Below are positions 9,201 to 15,709 of a DNA stretch of 64,000 nt, piece after piece (the first letter of the stretch is position 1; every line of letters begins with the position of its first letter). The DNA lies in assembly GCA_031430435.1 (NCBI GenBank), contig JANPBM010000051.1:1-64000 (forward strand), read 5' to 3'. Made by a program: the position numbers and the translations under genes. The DNA comes from JANNVK01 sp031430435. GTDB lineage: Bacteria > Acidobacteriota > Blastocatellia > Pyrinomonadales > Pyrinomonadaceae. The notes below the pieces were generated by a model. That model did not search any database, was not told the DNA's origin, and saw only the letters and a program-made list of their open reading frames with translations.

Positions 9201-9621
9201 GAAAAAAGATAACTTGCGGATAATACGCGCCGACCACCGTGTGTTCGTCCGTTTGCAAAATCCCGACTGATTGCAAATCAGCTTCGTCCTTCGTACGCGG
9301 ATATGTGCCGTGAAACGCGAGCCACAAATCTTTGTCGTATTCGTTCGTCAGCGTTCGCTCATCGAAAGCAGTAAGATGCACGATGCCGAAATAATGGAGC
9401 AAAAAGAGCGTTGCCCATTCTTCGACGGCAACTTCATCGCCCATTTCCAACGCTTTGCGAAACGCATATGCGCTCGCCCAGACGGTCGGGAAAGTTTCAA
9501 AAAATCGCGGGTCATAATCGGGCGAACCGATGTGATCGGTTTTTATTGCGCGAAAACCCGCACCGTCGGCAAAGCCTGCGCCGCCGCCTAAAATACCTGA
9601 GTTTAAGAAATCTTTTGCCAT
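6268..9621 (-). CDS. Very large Hsp70/actin-fold ATPase with unknown N-terminal region
   Basis: This is a 1117-residue protein. Residues 520-526 read D-F-G-T-S-N-T, the phosphate-1 loop of Hsp70/actin-fold ATPases. Residues 737-744 read D-I-G-G-G-T-A-D, the phosphate-2 loop. A later G-G-N-G-W segment may be the adenosine loop. Only about 600 residues cover the ATPase. The first 515 residues match nothing I recognise and are neither transmembrane nor low complexity. The usual Hsp70 substrate-binding and lid domains are not evident at the C-terminus. Canonical DnaK has about 640 residues with the ATPase first, so this is an unusual inverted layout. The gene is 39 bases after the channel gene, and its stop overlaps the Shine-Dalgarno of the next gene. 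It probably acts in the cytoplasm as a nucleotide switch or filament former. Polymerisation is inference. Confidence 0.85.
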   Translation of the reverse strand: MAKDFLNSGILGGGAGFADGAGFRAIKTDHIGSPDYDPRFFETFPTVWASAYAFRKALEMGDEVAVEEWATLFLLHYFGIVHLTAFDERTLTNEYDKDLWLAFHGTYPRTKDEADLQSVGILQTDEHTVVGAYYPQVIFFPPRGRDSWKDSENLKPYLDGNRLSWEKSIVLLEDEIDRQRFQRHLLSITRILSRKELKNRLETFGNQRLGVFYGELVTLTPHPAGWETIGKREVDPKVLLKEYPLQKPNAKGGTIYYLLTDFDFSYQSPKLTDKISADLPSPTLYRKTSDRAISVKYAGKTHVCELGEQDEIEMLKNLFLTDKPYWCKIPKSAENFAAAISLKHEVNLQDSSLRQGDRAICLAPVKAEFFTHFPEVLADVKNLRADPDADGNVTWTFFVCDKEIRWRNKPINQANIPITTLAMYPPKVSPQWKIYAAYGTGNRETCGRWHLIDERGWQGQMVELEEAEYVSVLHRADGARNRPRALLFTDAADKERGVLFLGDFFNLDLDTDQKAVLAMDFGTSNTCLAVNAGSKSETLAFTLSPLPLWGTPPLREQPGFMPRKWAGEKGFFPTILLSRKSDENLPAVEPGELLLEHLFKTDIPCLHKNMSSGLVANAFEGEWRIHENLKWSADQRTPWRSLFLQTVMFYAHAEIFFGQKAKLNKYVFTYPLAFSEDFGTTYHDRAKDAIRQIRHFCYGEERHLEDTFEYLKMDESTAIAKSLRQGGVQGLLEVFVDIGGGTADVAIRHENQFLVLDSLKVAGRTFFNIAKKTLDDPEYAGSATFGEHLKQLLGQDPKNIQLKLPLGALYSVQISELDDRTFREREESILQKGMGGKSFQRYRSQLFFSHLLGYALLQACAAAVENKLMLTNGIKLVLGGNGWGLLLFAEWKRSSSLLQIEANNILQLLKENLTGNVTEEEKPFLDKIHLSGVELLNERNLSEAKNSVALGALQAVETDSAPSNTEPYAGINIENLEINNAGPQTIRWNERWSFPALTKLFGNMREVNSARFKHPEELNRPIDANLAVFTGLGNTSSIGKDNLPADKWQQMNGELIGCVTKMTVEGGKLVVVDGDGERISSAPFNYFLSRVLYPANANRDFLDSLAEANGNLYTNKK

Positions 9622-9660
9622 AATTTTATATTAAAAACCTTGATTAAAAATGTGGAATAC

Positions 9661-11277
9661 CTACGGTTCGCGTTTTAGAGTAATTGTTTTACTTTTTAGA
9701 GCAATTAGCGTATTCATAAAACAAACCAGAAAGAACACCTCAAAGAAATTCTCCAATGAAACCAAAAACTTTGCATAATTTGTTGCCGGTTTTATATCGC
9801 CGTACCCGGTCGTTGAAATGGTATAAATTGAAAAATACATATAATCCATTAAGTTTGGCGTTTTATATTTATTTTTTAACGCCTCCATTTGCATTTTCTG
9901 AAGTATATTTGTCTCAAGTGTTTCAGCATCCGGTGAAACCATATTTAAATACACCTCTACAACTCGCCTTCCACTATCAACATCTTTCTTTAAGTCCATA
10001 CAATTACCTTTAATCAATTTGGAATCCTCGTTTGAATAGGGAACTGTTACCCAATCAATACTTTGCCATGTCCTATCGTTACTGCTATATAAATTGGTTG
10101 TAATTACATACCTTATAACATTAATCCTAGCTTCCGATAGAGCATAATTTGAAGGATAAATGTTGCCGCTTTTTTTATCATCGGCACGACCTATTAAAGT
10201 AATTCGTAGAATACCTTGAGAGCTATTATTTTTGATTTGAGTAAGTAATTTACTGGACTGTTTATTATTTGTATCATCTCTTTGATACCCGATTCGTTTC
10301 TTAATATCAGTTGAGTCAGCTTCTGCCAGTTCATCAGTCCGGTCTTCAGCAATAAATTTTGCTTTGCCGGATTCAAAGTAAAAACAACCCAGAGACATGT
10401 CTCTTGTTGATTTAGCCGGCTCTTTAGCGGGAGTTTTTTCCTCTTTATTTTTATCCTCATCCGAAGCTAAATTCTCTACATACAAAGCAGGTTTTATCTG
10501 AGAAACATCTTGCGAAGTGTTTGGTTGAGCAGAATCACTTTCCGGAGTTTTTCGATAGCTCAAATCGTGAAAAGCAAACGCGAAACCGAAGAGAAAAGAA
10601 ATACTCATAAATATAGCGAAGAAGTGGGCAAATCGCCAAAAAGGAAATAACTCCAATCCATCTTTCAAAGCAATAATAAAAGACAATTTATGTCTCTGGG
10701 AGTTTTCCATAATTATATAAGTAACAAATAATGCTACTAAAAATAGCAACAGAATAAATACTAAGCACAAATAGGAAAACCATTTTAAAGTTACTAAAGT
10801 TAAACTCGCGTTGAAAATATAACCCATCCATCCAAGTCCATAAAAAATTACAGCAAATAATATTGTCCAATTATAAAAAAAACAGTATTTTTCAGCACCG
10901 CTTTGCAACTTCCCTTCACTCCATATTTGACTTCCATCGTCTGATTTCATTTGAATTACTTCTACAGACATTCGGTGAATTACATCTACTGACGCAGTAT
11001 GAATAAAATCTATTGATTCATGGAGAGGTATTTTTTCACTATTTCCAGTAGCTGAGTTATTAGAATGAATCAAATTTTCTAATTCGTTGTTTATCAAGAA
11101 CCATCCAAAAATGTGAATAACAATCGGAACAAGGAAAATAAGACAAATCCACTTACTATGATTGTTAAAATTAATAAAAAATGAAATTATTCCATCCAAA
11201 ACTATCAAAATAATCGGGAGGAAGAAAAACACACTGAATTTTTTGCATATTACCTTAAATCGATTTTTTGCACTCAT
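9661..11277 (-). CDS. Potassium-channel-like protein with an OmpA-like domain before the pore
   Basis: This 538-residue membrane protein has hydrophobic helices at about 12-34, 40-62, 138-158, 165-192 and 215-235. A soluble stretch of about 240 residues follows. It contains an OmpA-like signature: F-Y-F-E-S-G-K-A-K-F, then I-G-R-A-D-D and N-Y-A-L-S-E-A-R-I-N-V-I. In that family this region binds peptidoglycan. At the C-terminus lies a pore segment with selectivity filter T-T-G-Y-G-D (489-494), then one inner helix. TxGYGD is diagnostic of K+-selective channels. The OmpA-like domain therefore sits between an outer helix and the pore loop, where channels normally have a short turret. Start ATG 11277 has AGG upstream. 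A wall-sensing or wall-tethered K+ channel is the inferred role. Confidence 0.82.
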   Translation of the reverse strand: MSAKNRFKVICKKFSVFFFLPIILIVLDGIISFFINFNNHSKWICLIFLVPIVIHIFGWFLINNELENLIHSNNSATGNSEKIPLHESIDFIHTASVDVIHRMSVEVIQMKSDDGSQIWSEGKLQSGAEKYCFFYNWTILFAVIFYGLGWMGYIFNASLTLVTLKWFSYLCLVFILLLFLVALFVTYIIMENSQRHKLSFIIALKDGLELFPFWRFAHFFAIFMSISFLFGFAFAFHDLSYRKTPESDSAQPNTSQDVSQIKPALYVENLASDEDKNKEEKTPAKEPAKSTRDMSLGCFYFESGKAKFIAEDRTDELAEADSTDIKKRIGYQRDDTNNKQSSKLLTQIKNNSSQGILRITLIGRADDKKSGNIYPSNYALSEARINVIRYVITTNLYSSNDRTWQSIDWVTVPYSNEDSKLIKGNCMDLKKDVDSGRRVVEVYLNMVSPDAETLETNILQKMQMEALKNKYKTPNLMDYMYFSIYTISTTGYGDIKPATNYAKFLVSLENFFEVFFLVCFMNTLIALKSKTITLKREP

Positions 11278-11320
11278 GGGTTATACCTCGAACAGTTTTT
11301 AGTTGCGTTACATAAAAGAC

Positions 11321-13015
11321 TTAATTCCCTAATTGTTTTTGACATCGCCGGTAAATTTCTTGCCATACGTGGCGCAGATATTCGCCGCGTGTGAATTGGT
11401 CGCCGTCGGGACACCATTTGCCGTAATCGAACGTCGTAAATTTAACTTCCGTTTCGCCGAGCGTGTTTGTGCCTTTGGCTTCTTTGCTCATCAGCCGTTT
11501 GCCCATTTTTTCCTGAATTTCTTTAACCGCATTTTGCTCCGGCGACAAATACCGCCGAATTTCTTGCGAAACAGAACTTGCCCAACCGGTCGGAACTTGT
11601 TCGCTGTGCGGGCTGACAAGCGTCAACAATGAACCGGAAATCAAGCGAAACGATTCATCGAAAAAAGCAAAATCCGCGTCTTTCTGCGTCGGTCGCGCAT
11701 CGTAAAAAGCCGCCAATTTAAAATCTTTCGCGCTTTCGTGAATTTTGTTCCAAGGCATTTGCCGCCTGACGAGATACGCCGTCAACGCCGTTGCCAAAAT
11801 AACCTTTTCCGCGTCGATAGCTTCGCCTTGCACACGATATGTCGGCAAGTGCCGAAGCTGCATATTTTCTTGCGGGACATCGGTCAAAGAATTACCGATA
11901 ATATATGAATTGGGATTGCCCGTATTGGCTTGAGCAAAGAAATTTAAGGCTGCCAAAGCCGCGACAAAATCAGCCGAATTGAGCGGATTTTTTTGCGACT
12001 TTCCGCCGTTGCTCCAAGTTTTTAATTGGTTCGGATGCGGTTTGCCGACCAAGTAAAGTTCGTCGAAATAATCCGCGCTATGGTCTTTGTAATAGTTCAA
12101 ACCTTGCCGCGCGCGAGCTTCCATATCATCGGGGTCGGCAAAAAATCCTTGCAAAATTTGCTTGACCAACTGCTGTTTTTCTTCGGTCGTCATGTCTTGA
12201 AAGGCAGGTTCGTTGCCGTATCTTTCGACATACGAATTGATGTCAACGTCTGCCGGCGTTTGATTTTCCGAAAGCACGCCGAACGGCGGCATCGGCGGTT
12301 TGACAAACGGCGCGAGCAAACAACCGCCGATACGCCAACCCCAACCCGGATTTTCCGTTTTGCGTTTATGCAAAAATTGTCCCATTACGGGAACGCCGCA
12401 CGCCCCCGTTCCGCCGTGCAGAGAGCCGCACAGATAAAAATTCGTCGGCGTATTGTTGAAAGCGGTCAATCCGGCTTTTTTGCCGGCAGGTGTGCTGTCG
12501 TCTTCAAGCGAACGCGAGAAAACAGACATCACCGCCGCGCCGATAAACGGTTTTTGATAAAATCCGCGATCGATCTCGACTTCCAAATCTTTCTTTTCAT
12601 AAAACGGAGCGAGCATCGCCGCAAAACTTTTCGTCCCTTTATATTGCGAGTCCAAAATGCCGCCCAAGGTTTTAACTTGGTTGTCCGTCTCGTCCGCTCG
12701 CGGCAATTCCAACGGGTCAAGATCGCGGACATTCGTTTCAATGTCCATTGCCCACCGGCTTGAAGCAACCGAGTTTATGCCGGAACCGTCGCCCAAAGCA
12801 GTTTGCATTTTGCCGTATTCGAGCAAACAATTTTTCAAATCTCCGACCGCACCCGAACTTCGATCGGGATCGACACGCCAAATTTCGAGTTTGTCGCCCG
12901 TACTGGTTAGATTTCCGTTGTCGTTTCGGATAGGAAAACCGACCGCCAAAAGTCTGACTAATGCTTCCGCAACTTTTGTGCCGCTTCCGCCAATGGCAAT
13001 AAAAACATGCTTCAT
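11321..13015 (-). CDS. Tubulin/FtsZ-like GTPase
   Basis: This is a 564-residue soluble protein. The N-terminus V-F-I-A-I-G-G-S-G-T-K (GGSG at 9-12) matches the first glycine loop of tubulin/FtsZ proteins. Residues 199-207 (L-H-G-G-T-G-A-C-G) match the tubulin signature loop GGGTGSG that contacts the GTP phosphates. It is longer than FtsZ (about 380 residues) and shares no obvious FtsZ sequence outside these loops, so it belongs with the large divergent tubulin-like proteins of bacterial accessory operons rather than with division FtsZ. GGGAGA precedes ATG 13015. It lies 43 bases before the channel gene and 115 bases after the small membrane protein. GTP binding is well supported by motifs; filament formation is inference. 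The T7 catalytic loop could not be assigned by eye. Confidence 0.85.
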   Translation of the reverse strand: MKHVFIAIGGSGTKVAEALVRLLAVGFPIRNDNGNLTSTGDKLEIWRVDPDRSSGAVGDLKNCLLEYGKMQTALGDGSGINSVASSRWAMDIETNVRDLDPLELPRADETDNQVKTLGGILDSQYKGTKSFAAMLAPFYEKKDLEVEIDRGFYQKPFIGAAVMSVFSRSLEDDSTPAGKKAGLTAFNNTPTNFYLCGSLHGGTGACGVPVMGQFLHKRKTENPGWGWRIGGCLLAPFVKPPMPPFGVLSENQTPADVDINSYVERYGNEPAFQDMTTEEKQQLVKQILQGFFADPDDMEARARQGLNYYKDHSADYFDELYLVGKPHPNQLKTWSNGGKSQKNPLNSADFVAALAALNFFAQANTGNPNSYIIGNSLTDVPQENMQLRHLPTYRVQGEAIDAEKVILATALTAYLVRRQMPWNKIHESAKDFKLAAFYDARPTQKDADFAFFDESFRLISGSLLTLVSPHSEQVPTGWASSVSQEIRRYLSPEQNAVKEIQEKMGKRLMSKEAKGTNTLGETEVKFTTFDYGKWCPDGDQFTRGEYLRHVWQEIYRRCQKQLGN

Positions 13016-13130
13016 AATAATTTCTCCCTTAGGAATCAGGTAAAAAACGAATGGTAAAGATATAAAGTCGGCAGGTGATAAAAAGTATTTCAGTCTATTA
13101 TTTCTTTCACTTGCTGTTTTTGGCTCTCGC

Positions 13131-13541
13131 TTAAATTAATTCACGTCGCCAAGGACTGACAAGATGCCCGATAATCATTAAAAAAAGATACATCAGCCAA
13201 GCGAAAAGCGTTCCTTTGAGCAAACCGCCGACTTTTATGTAATTCGTAAAATCTCGATCCGAATACCAAACCAAAAGCAAAACGAGGAAAACCGGAAACA
13301 ATCCGATAAAAAATGAGAGCCATGTTTTCGGGCGACTCCAGATTTTTTTGTCGTGATGCGAGGCGGAGGCTTTTCGTAAGGCTTTGTAACCAAACGATGT
13401 GCCTGCCAAAAGAATCGCCACCACGAGAGCCGTGATAACCCAACTCGTTGCGGTTTCTTCCCACAAGTCAGTCTCGATATCATCAATAAAAAAGCGTATG
13501 AAACCACGCCAAAAATCTGATTGTAAAAGTATTAGCAACAT
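13131..13541 (-). CDS. Small three-helix membrane protein
   Basis: This is a 136-residue protein. Three hydrophobic helices are seen at about 34-52 (V-I-T-A-L-V-V-A-I-L-L-A), 72-92 (F-F-I-G-L-F-P-V-F-L-V-L-L-L-V) and 105-125 (G-T-L-F-A-W-L-M-Y-L-F-L-M-I-I). A basic loop (K-A-L-R-K...H-D-K-K) lies between the first two, suggesting that loop faces the cytoplasm. There is no recognised family. It lies between the vWA lipoprotein and the tubulin-like gene on the same strand and could serve as their membrane anchor. The reading frame is chosen over two overlapping frames because it alone shows a regular membrane-protein pattern and ends cleanly in R-R-E-L-I. Confidence 0.65.
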   Translation of the reverse strand: MLLILLQSDFWRGFIRFFIDDIETDLWEETATSWVITALVVAILLAGTSFGYKALRKASASHHDKKIWSRPKTWLSFFIGLFPVFLVLLLVWYSDRDFTNYIKVGGLLKGTLFAWLMYLFLMIIGHLVSPWRRELI

Positions 13542-13663
13542 TTTCTTTACCTCGTATTTATTTAGTTTTTATCCGGATTCGTAAAAGTTTGCAAGTGTTT
13601 TTCGGTTCACAAGTATCTCTTCGCGATTGCTTTTACCTTTGGACTTTTTATCTTTTTCTTACT

Positions 13664-15121
13664 TTACCTTGCACCGACACGCAGACACGCACCGCCGACA
13701 ATTTCGTTTTGAAGTGATGTATTTTTCCAAAGATTACCGAGAGAACCTTCCAAATTCAAAGTTTTGTTGGCAACATCAACTGTCGTGTCAACTTGTGTTG
13801 ACCATTGCTTGACCCACGGTAAAACCGATTGATCGGTATCAAATTTGCCGACCAAACGATACATCCGCCAGCCGAATTCGCCCGCGTCTTTTGTCCAACC
13901 CGCCTCGAATGTGATCCCTGCCACACCGTCCTTAATTTCTTGTTTGACAAGTTTCAGGTTTGGATAACGGACATTTTTTTCTTCTTTATCGGCATTCACA
14001 GGTTCAAGATTCCACTTAATCAAGTTCAACAATTCATTTGGGTTTCCTGCCAAAGTCGAATTCCGGGACCACGGAATTTTGACTTTCAACAGAATCGGTT
14101 TTGCCCCTTCTCTTTCGGTTTTAACGTCAACTCTCACACTTATACGCGGCGGAGTGCCTTCTTTTTCTTTGTCTTGCCGCAGTTCAATCAGTTCTTTTGA
14201 AAGATTTTGAGTTTCAATGATTGAAACGCCGTCGGTGAAATTCGAGGTCAAGGAAAACTCGCGCAGAGCATCTTCTGAATTGACTATCTCGCGTAATTTC
14301 CGTCTTAACACTTCGGTCAATGTCGCCAATGCGTTTTTGTCGGGCGAAAAAATATAAAGATAAAACGGACGAAACTTGCTCGTGTCTTTGCCGGTCGCAA
14401 AAGGTACTGTGGATTTATTGATTTCTGAATAGACATTTCCTTGAAACTCACCTTTTAAGCCGAGAACAGTTGCGCTCCAACCATTGTTGAGCAATTTAAA
14501 GATCTGCGTGTTGACGCAAACTGAATCTGAGCCTTGTTCGCACGATGTTTGTTTGTTTTGCTGATTTGAGGATTGAACGCCGTCGGTTACGAGAATATGA
14601 AAACGGGCGGGAATTTTATTTTCGCTGTCTTCGTTAGTCAGCGGCACATCGAAAATTTTGATTGCTCCCGCAAGATTTGTTTCTTTGCCGTTGTAAGTTG
14701 CACGATTGATGGCGGCTTGCGATAATTCGAGATTTGAAAACGACGGAGCGGAAACATTTGTGTCCACACGGCGGACAACGACTGCAGATTGCGGACTCAA
14801 AGTAGTTACGACACTTCGCAGTTCAAGTAAGGTTTTGCTGAAAATTGTCTGACCATCGGGGGCCACGGCAAAAGATTTTCCGCCGTCTGGTGAAACATAT
14901 CCCGACATACTCCCGCTCGTATCTAAATAGACAACCAAATGATTATCTGTGGACACATCGGATTTTATCGTGTCTGTTTTGGTCGGAATGTTTTCGCAAA
15001 CTTCCCACTTTGGCGGATCTTTTGTACTTGTACAGCCGTTTAATAGGGAAATTAAGAGGAAAACTACTACAATCAATTTCAACGAAAGTTGGGTTGACAA
15101 GAATTTGTGGACGAAATTCAT
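13664..15121 (-). CDS. von Willebrand factor A domain lipoprotein
   Basis: This 485-residue protein has lipobox L-L-N-G-C (Cys30), so it should be lipid anchored outside the cytoplasm. A vWA fold begins at about residue 60. The metal-ion-dependent adhesion site is visible as D-T-S-G-S-M-S (67-73), and the later strand is L-V-T-D-G-V-Q-S-S. The DxSxS and TDG motifs coordinate a divalent metal and a ligand acidic residue. The C-terminal 230 residues are beta-rich and unassigned. It is the first gene of the minus-strand run, with a possible promoter at 15190-15218. In this context it may be the outward-facing ligand sensor or scaffold for the tubulin/actin-like proteins; this is inference from neighbours only. 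Confidence 0.88.
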   Translation of the reverse strand: MNFVHKFLSTQLSLKLIVVVFLLISLLNGCTSTKDPPKWEVCENIPTKTDTIKSDVSTDNHLVVYLDTSGSMSGYVSPDGGKSFAVAPDGQTIFSKTLLELRSVVTTLSPQSAVVVRRVDTNVSAPSFSNLELSQAAINRATYNGKETNLAGAIKIFDVPLTNEDSENKIPARFHILVTDGVQSSNQQNKQTSCEQGSDSVCVNTQIFKLLNNGWSATVLGLKGEFQGNVYSEINKSTVPFATGKDTSKFRPFYLYIFSPDKNALATLTEVLRRKLREIVNSEDALREFSLTSNFTDGVSIIETQNLSKELIELRQDKEKEGTPPRISVRVDVKTEREGAKPILLKVKIPWSRNSTLAGNPNELLNLIKWNLEPVNADKEEKNVRYPNLKLVKQEIKDGVAGITFEAGWTKDAGEFGWRMYRLVGKFDTDQSVLPWVKQWSTQVDTTVDVANKTLNLEGSLGNLWKNTSLQNEIVGGACLRVGAR

Positions 15122-15189
15122 ATATGCTCTCGATTCACTATTTGAGTGAAAATTAAGTTGTCTTGAAACTACAATAACCTAGCACAACC

Positions 15190-15218
15190 TTATTATCCAG
15201 TCAATCTCTCGTGTGCAA
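15190..15218 (-). promoter_or_regulatory. Possible promoter for the vWA-tubulin-actin operon
   Basis: On the minus strand TTGCAC (15213-15218) is followed after 17 bases by TAATAA (15190-15195), about 70 bases before the vWA start. The -10 match is weak (three of six bases). An overlapping TTGACT at 15199-15204 is an alternative -35 box. No operator palindrome was seen. Confidence 0.25.
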
Positions 15219-15334
15219 TTTTTGTCATACTTTCACAAAAAGTTTAAAAAGCGCTTACTTGGTAACTTTTAGTAGGTGTGCATTAAAAAAAGCCGAAAAC
15301 CGAAGTTTACAGAGTCAAAAATTACGAGAGTTAT

Positions 15335-15544
15335 TTGAAAAATCAGAGCTTAGTTGATTGCCGATTTAAAGAGATTAAACAGTTTGTCAACCTTAACCGA
15401 AATAATGATTTACAAGGATTTTTTGGTTTAGAAAGTATCGTGAAGGTAAGTCTTTGGCAGAAAATGAGGCTGATAATTGTCGAGGTTTACGATTTCCGCC
15501 AAAACCCGAAGAAGTATTTGACGATAAAATTTAAACTTTTTTGA
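15335..15544 (+). pseudogene. Fragment ending in the C-terminus of an MlaD-like protein
   Basis: The last 19 codons of this 69-codon frame encode Y-D-F-R-Q-N-P-K-K-Y-L-T-I-K-F-K-L-F and stop, exactly the C-terminus of the MlaD protein at 35289-36533. Bases 15486-15546 are identical over 61 bases to the reverse strand of 35287-35347. The preceding 50 codons show no MCE domain or G-T-x-G-K-L-L repeats. It is therefore a duplicated gene tail joined to unrelated sequence rather than a working gene. It is the only plus-strand coding-like signal among minus-strand genes here. Confidence 0.6.
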
Positions 15545-15613
15545 TTGTAATTTAATAATTGCGAACAAAAACACGTCTTACTCGAAAAAAGAGGAAAAAA
15601 ACCGAGCATATAA

Positions 15614-15688
15614 AAAATTCAGAGTCCGAACCTGTGCAACTTTCTTCGCTTCAGACGAAATTTGCTCACGACTCGGACTCTGAATTTT
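15614..15688. terminator. Perfect 16-bp inverted repeat with 43-base loop, possible bidirectional terminator
   Basis: Arms 15614-15629 (AAAATTCAGAGTCCGA) and 15673-15688 are exact reverse complements. Each arm is flanked by A/T on its outer side. It lies just past the stop of the peptidase gene (minus) and past the mlaD tail (plus), where a shared terminator would be useful. The loop is long for an intrinsic terminator. Confidence 0.45.
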
Positions 15689-15709
15689 ACCTGTTCCGGC
15701 ACCGGCTGA

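Larger units (their letters stand above)
15122..15709. other. 588-base gap between the vWA operon and the peptidase gene
   Basis: The gap holds the putative operon promoter, an mlaD tail duplicate (15486-15546) and a perfect 16-bp inverted repeat (15614-15688). No complete gene is apparent. Confidence 0.6.

Noticed and set aside
12026..12763. Long plus-strand open frame (245 codons) opposite the tubulin-like gene
   Set aside because: It is a mirror of the tubulin-like gene; its residues are Arg-rich and lack any motif, while the minus frame has GTP-binding loops.
11321..13015. Calling the tubulin-like protein FtsZ
   Set aside because: Only the nucleotide loops match; length, neighbours and remaining sequence do not fit division FtsZ.
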